Source: Dipteris shenzhenensis (lineage: Eukaryota; Polypodiophyta; Polypodiopsida; Gleicheniales). From it: a stretch of 64,000 nt of DNA. Below are positions 36,106 to 47,770 of this stretch, piece after piece. Position numbers and translations under genes: made by a program. Position 1 is the stretch's first letter, and each line of letters begins with the position of its first letter. The DNA lies in assembly GCA_047967505.1 (NCBI GenBank), contig CM106541.1; one strand, 5' to 3'. The notes beneath the pieces were generated by a model. That model was given only the letters and a program-made list of their open reading frames with translations. It had not been told where the DNA came from and searched no databases.

Positions 36106-38494
36106 GTAAATATTATTGAGAGCCCTGCTTGCTTGGAATACCTTGATACCGTGGCTTCTCTCACAATAAAGTATGATAAGAAAGGTCCGATTTGACATGA
36201 AGAGGATGCTGACATAGAGATGGCCATGTATGACAAGAGCAAGAAAGATGATGAAAATGCTAAAAGCTCTGGATATGATAGTGAGGACACTAGCAATAGT
36301 AAGGAAGCTGAAAAAGATGGATATGACACTGACCTTGCCTCAGAAGGTTACATAAAAAGACCACGAAGATATCTAGAGGTATGAAAACTTATCTTTAATT
36401 TTCTTTATTAATTTAAAGGCCTTTTTAGATTTATAATTAATTTAAAATTTTGAATCTCATAATTATTTTATTATTTTATAGGAGAATGGAAAGGAGGAGG
36501 ATGAGGAGGACATAGCTGGAGTAGAGAATATAGAAAGCTCATCTCAAGAAAGCAAAGCCGCTCTGGCTATCCATCGGATCACTCTAGAAAATAATCATAC
36601 CTTGCAGCAAATGGATAAGTCATTTCAAGTTAGGTTTCAAGTTCGAGAACAACCTCTTACTTTTCTATTCGATGAAGAGGACATTTCAATTCTTATAAAC
36701 TTCAAGAAAGAGGTTAATGACAAGGTCATTATAGCCATCCTCAGGTTTGACACAAACCTTTTCTTGACTTTATGCTTTTGCATTTCCATTGGATCAAATG
36801 AACTAATATTCTCTTTTTATTGCAATATGGTTTTAGAACAGCTTCCCCTATATATACAGAGATGTGCATATATGGTCGATCCTGTTGTTTCTAGTGTACT
36901 TAGCAATAAGCAGAAGACCATAGATGATGTTTTTAAGTGGTTGCAACCTGTTGATTTGATTGCGGCGCAAGTTATCTTTACTGCAGATCACGAGGAGTGA
37001 GTATCAATCCCTACTTAGCTTATCTCTTACATTGTGGAGGATTATATCAAATAATAATTATTCTTAATTGATAATGCAGCTCGCATTGGAGCTTGGTGAT
37101 TGTCGAAATCTTAGCCAAGCAATGTTTCTTTGTCAATTCAATAGCATCTATCCATGGCAGTGTGTCAGAGTAAGTATAACCTACTTGTGTCATAATTATG
37201 TCAATGAGATGCATCCTATGCAATGCGCACATTCATTTATGTTATCTATTTTGATGTGTAGATCAGCTTGAAAGTTGGTAGGTGCTATAGATGCACTTAT
37301 GCAAATGGAAGGTGACTTAGAAGATCAAATAGAGTATGTAACATGCCCCGTAGCGAAGCATAATGATGACCACAGTTGTGGGTGGAGAGTCAGATATAAC
37401 TGCTTTTTGCTCCTTGCTCAAATTTTTAATTTGAGTGACGGTGAATCCTCATTGTCGACATATACAAACTTGCATCTATATGCATTTATGTCATCTATCA
37501 TTAAGGCATTTATTGATAACATGGTGGAGCATCCAAAGGAAACATTGGTTGCTATGCCCATAAGTTGTCCTAATGTAACCGTTGTATTGGACGAAATGGG
37601 GAGCTCTTTTGAGGTTAGGGTTATCATTAGCAAGTGACCTCGTGTTTTGACATTTGGTAGCGAGGAAGTTACAATCCTATCCGACCCTTTGAAAGAGGCT
37701 AATGACAAAGTCATGATAGCCAACCTCAAGTTTGATATGAACATCTCTTGGCTTGATACTTCAATCATTTGATTCAATCTGCTTCTAACATTTCTTTATT
37801 TATTGTTGCAGTACGGTTATATCTCACTTTCCTAGATCAGTATAGAATCACGTGTGTATGCTCGATTCTCTCCTTTCAGCTGTACTTAGTGATACCAAGA
37901 AGACAGTAGATGATGTTTGTTCAATGCTACAACCTTTAGACTTGGATGGCATGCTAGTTGCCTTTATGCCATATTATGAGAAGTAAGTAGTCAATCTTTC
38001 TTTTACTCTTTTATTTGTAATATTGTGTCAATTAATACTTAATATTGTGATAAATCTTATCGCTCTTTATTGGTGATGTAGCTCACATTGGAGCCTGATA
38101 GTATGGGATCTTGATGACAACCATTATTAGTTTGTCAGTTCATTTACAGGCTTTCACGGGGTGTTCAAGTAAGTGTTCTTTTATCATATCATTATGAACA
38201 TGCATCTTACTATTTACTACACAAATTCACTTTGTCATATGTCATGATGGACAGGTCTGCAAACAAGTTAGTATCTGCGATTATGAAAATTAGGGAGCAT
38301 CAAGCCCAACCAAATTTGTAGACACACCTCGCAGTGGAGCAGAAAGACAAGTTTAGTAGTGGGTGGAGAATTGGCTACAACTTCATGTTGTTCCTCAATG
38401 AAAATTTTGAACATGTCTCAATAGAAGCATATACAAAGCTCGAGCTACAAGATTTTATGGCTAAGATTGTTCACTACCTAACTACTACCATTGA
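36106..38494 (+). pseudogene. Pseudogene with two tandem C48/Ulp1-like peptidase domains
   Basis: Acidic N-terminal exons (YDSEDTSNSKEAEKDGYDTD, exon end 36378 at GTATGA, next exon from 36482) lead to two homologous domains. Copy 1 has QKTIDDVFKWLQPVDLIAA, then HWSLVIVEILAKQCFFVNS (37080-37170), then HNDDHSCGWRVRYNCFLLL. Copy 2 has KKTVDDVCSMLQPLDLDG, then HWSLIVWDLDDNHY with FVSSFTGFHGVF, then VEQKDKFSSGWRIGYNFML. Order HW..., D/N, then Q...CG is that of SUMO-protease-type cysteine peptidases. In copy 2 the nucleophile Cys is Ser. In copy 1 the Cys remains but the preceding Gln is lost. Stops: TGA 36193, and others near 37268, 38127 and 38320. Introns have GT-AG ends. Truncated at 38494 by Copia B. 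Confidence 0.6.
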
Positions 38495-38905
38495 TTTTTC
38501 GTGTTTGGGAGCAAATCTCTATAGGTGGCACAACCAAAAAGTGCAAGACTGCACTATCTCAAATTGGAACGCCCTTTGCAGTGTGACATTATTTTTTTGA
38601 TTCGAGGCCATTTCGGGGCCCGTTTGGTGGCAGAAGTTTTCCGCAGGCACTCAAAAAAGCGCCCTGTTTTTGCTATGCGACCACTGTTTTGCAAGTCCAT
38701 GAAAAGTTTCCATAGAAATTGCATCGTATGCCTATGCACAGAGATATTGGGGGTGACAGAATCATTCGTATTGCCTATTGATGCATAATCGTCACTAGGA
38801 AGTGACTGTGTGGTCAAATACCACTTTCGTCAGTTTTGCAAATTTGCCCTTGTAAGGCAAAAGCTGTGTTTTTTATAGTGACAGAATATTTTGCAGTGTT
38901 TTGTA

Positions 38906-39844
38906 ATGGCGTCTGATTCTCTTTCACAGATTGTCACTGAAAAGCTTGACAAGAACAACTTCCAAGCATGGAAGTTTAGAATGACGAATTTCCTTATGGG
39001 AAAAGGCTATTGGGAGTTCATTATTGGAGCTGAAGAAGAACCTGTTCTTCCTAATGTCCCCAACCAACAGGAAATGCAGGCATTTAAAGGGTGGCATGAG
39101 AGAGCCAAAAAAGTTATGTACTAGCTGTCTACTATCAGTATTTCAGATTCTATGGTTGTGCATATTCAGGATGCAAGCATGTCGAAGGAGGCATGGGATA
39201 CTTTGGCAAAAATGTATAGCACAAATACGCAAGCCAAGAAAATGCAGCTCAAGTAGGAGTTGCATAATGCGCAGAGAGAATATATGAGCATCAATGACTA
39301 CCACATGAAGATGAAGAAGATTGTAGATGCACTTGCTTCCATTGGGTCGCTAGTGGAAGATGATGATTTAGTTTCTATTACCTTGAATGGTCTAGGGAAG
39401 GATTATGCACAGTTCCAAACATCCATTGCCATTCGTGAGAATTTTCCTGATTTTAAGGAGTTGATTGCTCTTCTAATTTCTGAAGAGCAGAGAAATGGTG
39501 GTGCATCTTCTTCAGGAGGAACTTCAAAAGAAACTATCTTCTACTCAAATGCTGGAAGAGGTAGAGGCAGAGGTAGAGAAGGCCGATCTGGAGGCCGTGG
39601 CAGAAATCAGAATATGCAGCAAATTCAAGAAAACCAATCCTATGGAGCAGGACGTGGTAACTTTAGAGACAGAGGGAGCCAAAGAGGTCGTGGTGGATGG
39701 CAGAGAGGCCAAAATGCAAACAGCAATGTTGAATGCTACTACTGTGGTAAAATGGGTCATATGGTTAAGGACTGCTATAAAAAGCAGAATGGCATCATGA
39801 CTGGAAAATTGCAGCAAGGCAATTATGCATCCTCTAGTCGATAG
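38906..39844 (+). pseudogene. Copia B outer copy gag
   Basis: MASDSLSQIVTEKLDKNNF starts at 38906. Next come AWKFRMTNFLMGKGYWEF and NDYHMKMKKIVDALASIG, then a Gly/Arg-rich stretch (RGRGRGREGRSGGRGRN) and the zinc knuckle CYYCGKMGHMVKDC near 39735-39775. In-frame stops: TAG at about 39121 (Trp in the inner copy) and TAG at about 39254 (Gln in the inner copy). The last TAG (39842-39844) separates gag from protease in the same frame and is also present in the inner copy. Confidence 0.9.
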
Positions 39845-41742
39845 GGTGATGACAGAAATGAGCATCTGTTTATTGTGCAGCACATGACCAATTCTGTGAC
39901 AAGTGCAGAAGAAAGCAATGATGTGTGGTATGTTGACTCAGGTGCATCAAACCACATGATAGGTCATGTAGAATGGATGCAGGATGCAAGGAAAATGGAA
40001 AGACCAGGATTTGTGGAGACTGGTGATGATACTGCACATCCTATTGTGCAGATTGTGAAAATTCCTTTGTATATGCATGATGGAAAAAAGAAATACCTGT
40101 CTGATGTATTTCATGTCCCGAATATCACCAAGAACCTAGTTTTTGTTGGTCAAATGGTTGAGCAGGTTTTGCAGGTCAGAGTTAATCCTCATGGATGCTT
40201 TGTTGAGGATATGAAAAATAAAGGTCACTTGATAGCAAAAGGGAAGAAGAAGGGTAGGATGTTTACGTTGGATGCAGACATGCCTGAATTGAGTGCAGCA
40301 ATGTTTGCACATGGGACCGTAGTTGCAGATATTGATATCTGGCATAAACGCATTGGTCATGTTAATGTACAACAACTAAAATTAATGCAGGCCCAAAATA
40401 TTATTGCAGGATTTCCTAAGTTCAAGGTTGTAGAAATGCATAAGGTATGTGAAGTCTGTCAATTTGGAAAACAGGCAAGGAAACCATTTCCTAGACATGT
40501 TCAAGACTCGGGAGGGTCACTATGTATAAACCCTCTATATCACATGCGTTCAAGGCCTATATTTAAAGTCCCTTATCTGTAAAAAATTTCATTAATAAAA
40601 TGTACCCCTTTTCTATACAAATCTGTAAATTTTTTCCAAAACTATTTTAAATAGTCCCTTATGTATATTTATTTCTGTAAATTTTAGAAATAAAAAAAAT
40701 CCTTCTGTTGAACTCACTGATAGGGTTACATATGATGAGTGACCCCCCCCGAGGTTCAAGAGAGTAAGAAGCCATTGGAATTAATCCACTCTGATGTGTG
40801 GACTACTCAAGTTGCATCTATCGGAGGCTGTCATTATTTTGTCACTTTTATTGATGACTACAGCAGAAAAGTTTGGGTGTATTTTATGAAAAAGAAAAGT
40901 GAAGTGTTTGGTCATTTCAAAGCTTTTAAAGCTATGGTTGAAAAAGAAATAGGCTTGCAAATAAAATGCCTAAGGTCAGATGGAGGGGGAGAGTACCTCT
41001 CAAATGAGTTTGCAAGTTTCTTGTAGGAGCATGGCATAAAGCAGCAATAATCATGCAATCATACCCCACAGCAAAATGGACTTGCAGAAAGGAAAAACAG
41101 GCATATTGGAGAGGTATCTCATGGCATGCTCAATGAAAAAGACCTTCCACATTATTATTGGGCTGAAGTAGTTGCTACAGCAGTCTATATAATGAACAGG
41201 ACTCCCATTGCAGCAATACATGGCATGACGCCAGAGGAGAGGTATACTGCTAGGAAACCATATATTTCTCATTTGAAAGTTTTTGGTTGCATTGCCTATG
41301 TTCATGTGCCAGATGAGTTGAGATCCAAGTTGGATCCAAAAGCTGAGAAGTGCATCTTTATTAGTTATTCTCTACAGTAGAAAGGGTATAGATGCTATAA
41401 CCCTTCTACTCGTAAGTTTACAGTGAGCAAAGATGTTGTTTTTTATGAGATGAGCAGCTGGTATAAACGAGTAAATGTGATTGATGATGTAGATGCACAA
41501 AATGGTAATGCTGCATAGAATTCACAGCAGCAATCACAAAATGTTAGTGGACCTGTAGTGTCCTCTAGTAGTGGTTCACATACTTCACCATGGACAGGCA
41601 GATTGAGATTAGGAGAATCTCCTCAAAGCAATGCAGATAGTTGTATGCAAGTATCACGAAAAGGAAAAGAGAAAGTAGATCAGCCCATGGTTGATGTGAA
41701 TGCAGGTCACTCTTATGTGGATGGTGAATCCAGTGGCTCATA
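39845..41742 (+). pseudogene. Copia B outer copy protease and integrase, split by a MITE
   Basis: Protease active site VWYVDSGASNHMIGHVEWM near 39930. Integrase zinc motif IWHKRIGHVNVQQL and CEVCQFGKQARKPFPRHV precedes the MITE at 40507. After it come LELIHSDVWTTQVASIGG, FIDDYSRKVWVYFM, LRSDGGGEYLSNEF and YYWAEVVATAVYIMNRTP. Lesions relative to the inner copy: TAG for CAG at about 41026, TAA for TAT at about 41048, TAG for CAG at 41380 and 41516, and TAATAG at 41741. Confidence 0.9.
40507..40753 (-). mobile_element. MITE copy 2 (247 bp) in Copia B integrase
   Basis: Ends CTCGGGAGGGTCACT and the near-complement. Perfect 8-bp target duplication GTTCAAGA (40499-40506 and 40754-40761). Orientation opposite to copies 1 and 4. 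The inner Copia B copy lacks it and shows the empty site, so the insertion postdates their separation. Confidence 0.96.
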
Positions 41743-42309
41743 ATAGAGCCTTGATGATGAGTTGGGTATTCCTTCTATTGTTACACCTGGAGTAAGGAAG
41801 ACGAGGGATGTTTTGAGAGCACCTGGTAGTGAGCCTATTTTGCCCAGGTCTACCAGAGCTAGGTATCCTGTGGATATGCTGAAATATGATGGATTTACAA
41901 CCATTCACTATGCCTATATGGTCAAAGTGATATAGGAACCAGAACCCACTTCTTTTGAGCAGCAAGCCATGGGAAAAGAAAAATGGGAGAAAGGCATGGA
42001 TGAAGAAATGGATGCCTTGCAAGCAAATGCTACATGACAATTAGTGCCTTTGCCTAAAGACAAGAATGCAATTGGCTGCAAGTGGGTTTATAAGGTGAAG
42101 CACAATGCAGATGGTTCTGTGAATAGATACAAGGCAAGATTAGTTGTCAAGGGGTATGCACATACATATGGCATTGACTATGAAGAAACATTCAGTCATG
42201 GTCTTTACATCAGATGGATGTAAAGAATGCTTTCTTGCATGGTGATTTACAAGAACATGTCTATATGGAGCAGCCACCAGGTTATGTTCATGATGTTCAT
42301 CCTGAGTTT
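41743..42309 (+). pseudogene. Copia B outer copy RT, N-terminal half
   Basis: [16 protein letters not shown], then [24 protein letters not shown]-type block and [20 protein letters not shown] deletion removes about 60 bp after EETFS compared with the inner copy. TAG near 41932 and TGA near 42036 interrupt the frame. Confidence 0.9.
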
Positions 42310-42314
42310 GTTTG

Positions 42315-42666
42315 TGTGAAGATAGTGGGAGAGAAGGAAGGAGTCTCACTTGCGGCTTTCTCACATACACAATGGGGGAATACACACAAACGTGGAGGCT
42401 AAAAATAGTTTTCCTCTTCTTAGTTGTGAAAGCCAAAAGAACTCTAGTACAAAGAAATAGAAGAACCCTATATGTGGGTCTCAAACCAAACTCAGCTAAC
42501 TAAGGTGGCATACTAACTGAGCCATGAACTAGAGTACATAAGGACAGCTGTCATCCAGCTATTATTCATGGGCGGTGTACCAACCACATCTGCAGCTAAC
42601 AAGTCAGTGACATAAATGCACAACGGTCACCCTGGCATATCACGAGTGGAGCTCGATATCTCAACA
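42315..42666 (-). repeat. 3' LTR of inner Copia B (352 bp)
   Basis: Element-strand start TGTTGAGATATCGAGC at 42666, end CTTCACA at 42315. Same length as the outer copy's 3' LTR (48883-49234). The purine-rich CTCGAGGGGAAG directly precedes it on the minus strand (42667-42678). Confidence 0.93.
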
Positions 42667-43151
42667 CTTCCCCTCGAGATCAATCCCAATTCCTGCACAC
42701 CAAGCAGGTCTTTGAACTTACGCAGCTTCTCTGCACCGAATGCCTTCGTGAATATGTCAGCTACTTGATCCTCTATACTGACATAAACTATATCAATAAG
42801 ACCTAGTAAAACCTTCTCCTGCACATAGTGATAATGCACCTCAATATGCTTTATTCTAGCATGATAGACTGGGTTATTTGCCAAGTGTATACTACTCATG
42901 TTGTCATAATAAATGACAACTGGCCCATCTGTAGACTGATGCATATCATAAAGGAGCTTATGCAACCAAGTTACCTCACATGCAGCCATTGCTGCACCCC
43001 TATCCTCAGCCTTTGTGCTTGACAAGGCAACTGTAGGCTGTTTCTTGCTGCTCCAAGTGACTGTAGCACTCCTAAAAGAGAACACATATCCACTAGTAGA
43101 TCGTCTATCAGAAATATTACCAGCCCAATCAGCATCAATGTATCCATGCAA
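42627..43151 (-). pseudogene. Inner Copia B RNase H
   Basis: LHGYIDADWAGNISDRRSTS (catalytic Asp), then SSKKQPTVALSSTKAEDRGA, IYYDNMSSIHLANNP, KHIEVHYHYVQEKV and QVADIFTKAFGAEKL. The frame is preceded by GV-TAG-IQ, a stop shared with the outer copy. It runs on into the LTR. Confidence 0.92.
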
Positions 43152-43157
43152 CTGTAT

Positions 43158-44407
43158 CTAAACCCCACTCTCATAAAATAGTCCATATTGCAATGTGGAC
43201 TTCACATACCTCATTTGGCGTCTAGCCACATCCAGATGTGGTTTCCTTAGAGACTGCATAAACTGACATACCAACCCAACAGCATAGCTCAAATCTGGCC
43301 TGGTAATAGTCATATAAATCAAACTTCCTACTATGCGTCTGTACATAGTAGGGTCTTCCAGAAGCTCACCTGCATCTGCGCTCAGCTTCACATTTTGCTC
43401 CAAAGGAACTGAAATAGGGTTATAGCCTGTCATCCCATATTTGGACAACATGTCCAATCCATATTGCCTCTGCAAAAGCCGTATTCCACTTGGTGATCTA
43501 ATCACCTCAATGCCCAAGAAATAACGTAGCTCTCCCAAATCCTTCGTCTCAAACTTCTGCTTCAATAGCATTTTCACATAAAGGATATCTTCATCACTAT
43601 CACCTGTGATGCAGATCGAATCATCAACATAAATGACAAGCAGCATAATACCTTTCTCTGTTTTTCTCACATAAAGTGAGAAATTGGCATTGGAAATCTG
43701 AAAGCAATAGTGACAAGATACTGTCCTATCTTGTCAAACCATGCTCTAGGTGCTTGCTTCAAGCCATACAAGGCTTTCTTCAACCTGCAAACAAACTCAG
43801 GATGAACAGCATGAACATATCCTGGTGGTTGCTCCATAAAGACCTCTTCCTACAAATCACCATGCAAGAAGGCATTCTTTACATCCATCTGATGTAAAGA
43901 CCATCCTTTTGATGCAACCATAGCAATGACTACTCTTACAGTTGCCATCCTTGCAATCGGACTGAATGTTTCTTCATAATCAATGCCATATGTCTGTGCA
44001 TACCCCTTGACAACTAATCTTACCTTATATCTGTTCACAGAACCATCTGCATTGTGCTTCACCTTATAAACCCACTTACAGCCAATTGCATTCTTGTCTT
44101 TAGGCAAAGACACAAATTCCCATGTAGCATTTGCTTCCAAGGCATCCATTTCTTCATCCATGCCTTTCTCCCATTTTTCTTTTCCCATGGCTTGCTCAAA
44201 AGAAGTGGGTTCTGGTTCTTGTATCACTTTGACCATATAGGCATAGTGAATGGCTATAAATCCATCATATTTCAGCCTATCCACAGGATACCTAGCTCTG
44301 GTAGACCTGTGCAAAATAGGATCACTTCTTGGTGCTCTCAAAACATCCCTGATCTTTCTTACTCCAGGTGTAACAATAGAAGGAATACCCAACTCATCAT
44401 CAATGCT
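43158..44407 (-). pseudogene. Inner Copia B reverse transcriptase
   Basis: N-terminal half 44392-43850: [50 protein letters not shown], then TAG where others have [22 protein letters not shown] follows. A frameshift near 43680 leads to the C-terminal half with LLVIYVDDSICITGDSDEDI, LGIEVIRSPSGIRLLQRQ and GSLIYMTITRPDLSYAVG. The catalytic YVDD is intact. Confidence 0.92.
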
Positions 44408-45834
44408 CTATTCTGAGCCACTGGATTCACCATCCACATAAGAGTGACCTGCATTCACATCAAACATGGGCTGATCTACCTTCTCTTTTCCTTTTCGTGA
44501 TACCTGCATACCACTATCTGCATTGCTTTGAGGAGATTCTCCTGATCTCAATCTGCCTGTCCATGGTGAAGTATGTGAACCACTGCTAGAGGACACTACA
44601 GGTCCACTAATATTTTGTGATTGCTGCTGTGAATTCTGTGCAGCATTACCATTTTGTGCATCTACATCATCAATCACATTTACTAGTTTATACCAGTTGC
44701 TCATCTCATCAAAAACAATATCTCTGCTCACTGTAAACTTACGAGTAGAAGGGTTATAGCATCTATACCCTTTCTGCTGCAGAGAATAACCAATAAAGAT
44801 GCACATCTCAGCTTTTGGATCCAATTTGGACCTAAACTCATCTGGCACATGAACATAGGCAATGCAACCAAAATTTTTCAAATGAGAAATATCCGGTTTC
44901 CTACCAGTATACATCTCCTCTGGCGTCATGCCATGTATTGCTATAGTGGGAGTCCTGTTCATTATGTAAACTGTTGTAGCAACTACTTTAGCCCAATAAT
45001 AATTTGGTAGGTCTTTTTCATTTAGCATGGCCCGAGATACCTCTCCAATATGCCTGTTTTTCCTTTCTGCAAGTCCATTGTGATGTGGGGTATGACTGCA
45101 TGAATATTGCTGCTTTATGCCATGCTCCTGCAGGAACCTTGCAAACTCAATTGAGAGGTACTCTCCCCCTCCATCTGACCTTAGGCATTTTATTTGTAGC
45201 CTGTTTCTTTTTCAACCATAGCTTTAAAAGCTTTGAAATGCCCAAACACTTCACTTTTCTTTTTCATAAAATACACCCAAACTCTTTTGCTGTAGTCATC
45301 AATAAAAGTGACAAAATAATGACAGCCTCCAATAGATGCAACTTGAGTAGTCCACACATCAGAGTGGATTAATTCCAATGGCTTCTTACTCTCTTGAACA
45401 TGTCTAGGAAATGGTTTCCTTGCCTGTTTTCCAAATTGACAGGCTTCACATACCTTATGCATTTCTGCAACCTTGAATTTAGGCAATCCTGCAATAATAT
45501 TTTGGGCCTGCATTGATTTAAGTCGCTGTACATTAACATGACCAATGCGTTTATGCCAGATATCAATATCTACAACTACACCGGTCCCATGTGCAAACAT
45601 TGCTGCACTCAATTCAGGCATGTCCACATCCAACGTAAACATCCTGCCCTTCTTCTTTCCTTTTGCTATCAAGCGACCATTATTTTTCATATCCTCAACA
45701 AAGCATCCATGCGGATTAAATCTGACCTGCAAGCCCTGCTCAACCATCTGACCAATAGAAACCAAGTTCTTGGTAATATTTGGGACATGAAATACATCAT
45801 ACAGGTATTTCTTTTTCCCATCCTGCATAGACAA
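44408..45834 (-). pseudogene. Inner Copia B integrase
   Basis: MQDGKKKYLYDVFHVPNITK at the start, zinc motif IWHKRIGHVNVQRL with CEACQFGKQARKPFPRHV, core LIHSDVWTTQVASIGGCHY and FIDDYSKRVWVYFM, then a frameshift near 45190 before LRSDGGGEYLS. The C-terminal portion YYWAKVVATTVYIMNRTPT and GCIAYVHVPDEFRSKLD runs to the Ser-rich linker. SGSE-TAG-SIDDE ends it; the same TAG is in the outer copy, while the fragment at 3.1 kb has CAG. Confidence 0.9.
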
Positions 45835-46992
45835 AGGAATTTTACCAATCTACACAATAGGATGTGCAGTATCATCACCAGTCTCCACAAATCTTGATCT
45901 TTCTATTTTCCTTGCATCTTGCATCCATTCTGCATGACCTGTCATGTGGTTTGATGCACTTGAGTCAACATACCACACATCATTTCTTTCTTTTGCACTT
46001 GTCATAGAATTGGTCATGTGCTGCACCATAAATAGATGCTCATTTCTGTCATCACCCTATCTACTAGAGGATGCATAATTGCCTTGCTGCAGTTTCTCAT
46101 CCATAATGTCATTCTGCTTTTTGTAGCAGTCTTTAGCCATATGACCCATTTTACCACAGTAGTAGCATTCAACATTGTTGTTTGCATTTTGGCCTCTCTG
46201 CCATCCACCACGACCTCTTTGGCTCCCCCTGCCTCTAAAGTTACCACGTTGTTCTCCATAGGACTGGTATTCTTGAGTTTGCTACATATTCTTATTTCTA
46301 CCACGGCCTCCAGATCGGCTTGCTCTACCTTTGCCTCTACCTCTTCTAGCATTTGAGTAGAAGACAGTTTCTTTTGAAGTTCCTCTTGAAGAAGATGCAC
46401 CACCATTTCTCTACTCTTCAGAAATTAGAAGAGCAAACAACTCCTCAAAGTCAAGAAATTTTTCATAGATGGTAATGGATGTTTGGAACTGTGCATAATC
46501 CTTTCCTAGACCATTCAAGGTCACAGAAACTAAATCATCATCTTCCACTGGCAACCCAATGGAAGCAAGTGCATCTGCAATTTTCTTCACCTTCATGTGG
46601 TAGTCATTGATGCTCATATTTTCTCTCTGCACATTGTGCAACTCCTGCTTGAGCTGCATTTTCCTGACTTGCGTATTTGTGCTGTACATTTTTGCCAAAG
46701 TATCCCATGCCTTCTTTGGCGTACTTGCATCCTGAATATGCACAATCATAGAATCTGAAATACTGATAGACAGCCAGTACATAACTTTTCTAGCTCTCTC
46801 ATGCCATCCTTTAAATGCCTGCATTTCCTGTTGATTGGGAACATTAGGAAGAACTGGTTCTTCTTCATTTTTTGTAATGAACTCCCAATAGCCTTTTCCC
46901 ATAAGGAAATTTGTGATTCTAAACTTTCATGCTTGGAAGTTGTTCTTGTCAAGCTTTTCAGTGACAATCTATGAAAGAGAATTTGACGCCAT
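45835..46992 (-). pseudogene. Inner Copia B gag and protease
   Basis: ATG at 46992 (MASNSLS). The segments FLMGKGYWEFITKNEEEPVL, MYWLSISISDSMIVHIQDAS and VKKIADALASIGLPVEDDD follow. The zinc knuckle CYYCGKMGHMAKDC is near 46160. TAG at 46059-46057 sits after NYASSSR, exactly as in the outer copy, and the protease VWYVDSSASNHMTGHAEWM continues in the same frame (DSGA is DSSA here). Other stops: TGA for Trp near 46933 and TAG for CAG near 46412. Confidence 0.9.
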
Positions 46993-47435
46993 TACAGAAC
47001 ACTGCAAAATATTCTGTCACTGCAAAAACACAGCTTCTGCCTCACAAGGGCAAATCTGCAAAACTGACGAAAGTGGTATTTAACCACACAATCACTTCCT
47101 AGTGACGATTTTGCATCAACAGGCAGTAAGGATGATTCTGTAACTCCCAATATCTCTGTGCATAGGCATATGATGCAATTTCTACAGCAACTTTTCACCG
47201 ACCTGCAAAGCAGTGGCCGCACAGCAAAAATAGGGCCTTTTTCTCAGTGCTTGCGGAGAACTTCTGCCTCCAAAACGGGCCCCAAAATGGCCTCTGAGAC
47301 AATGCATTCTTGCACTTTTCTGCTGTGCTACCTGCAGAGATTTGCTCCCAAAGTCGAAAAAGGAAAGCAACACTGGTCCTCTTACCAAGACACCGCGAAC
47401 TTGGTTTTCTTTCTTGAGCTCCTTACCACGAACGA

Positions 47436-47448
47436 GGCTCTAATACCA
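47436..47448 (-). other. Primer-binding site of inner Copia B
   Basis: The minus strand reads TGGTATTAGAGCC directly after the 5' LTR end TTCACA. It has one change from the usual TGGTATCAGAGCC. Confidence 0.9.
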
Positions 47449-47770
47449 TGTGAAGATAGTGGGAGAGAAGGAAGGAGTCTCACTTGCGGCTTTCTCACAT
47501 ACACAATGGGGGAATACACACAAAGGTGGAGGCTGAAAACCAAAAGAACTCTTGGTTTTCCTCTTCTTAGTTGTGAAAGCCAAAAGAACTCTAGTACAAA
47601 GAAATAGAAGAACCCTATATGTGGGTCTCAAACCAAACTCAGCTAACTAAGGTGGCATCATTAACTGAGCCACGAACTAGAGTACCAACTGCATCTGCAG
47701 CTAACAAGTCGATGACATAAATGCACAACGGTCACCCTGGCATATCACGAGTGGAGCTCGATATCTCACA
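47449..47770 (-). repeat. 5' LTR of inner Copia B (322 bp)
   Basis: Homologous to 42315-42666. It lacks about 40-60 bp in the middle and carries a short insertion with the repeated word CCAAAAGAACTC. The two LTRs therefore differ by indels more than by substitutions. Confidence 0.9.

Larger units (their letters stand above)
38495..42314 (+). mobile_element. Copia B, outer copy, 5'-truncated first part
   Basis: Begins inside the untranslated leader between primer-binding site and gag (GGGAGCAAATCTCT matches the leader of the inner copy), so the 5' LTR and primer site are gone. The break joins the peptidase-like pseudogene. It continues through gag, protease, integrase and the start of RT to 42314, where the inner Copia B copy lies. 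The remainder is at 47771-49234. Confidence 0.92.
42315..47770 (-). mobile_element. Copia B, inner complete copy (minus strand), nested in the outer copy
   Basis: 5,456 bp bounded by TG...CA and flanked by the 5-bp duplication GTTTG (42310-42314 and 47771-47775), inside the RT of the outer copy just before its LKK..YGLKQ block. It has both LTRs, primer site, gag, protease, integrase, RT, RNase H and polypurine tract. The coding region carries in-frame stops and at least two frameshifts (near 45190 and 43670), so it is defective now. Confidence 0.96.
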
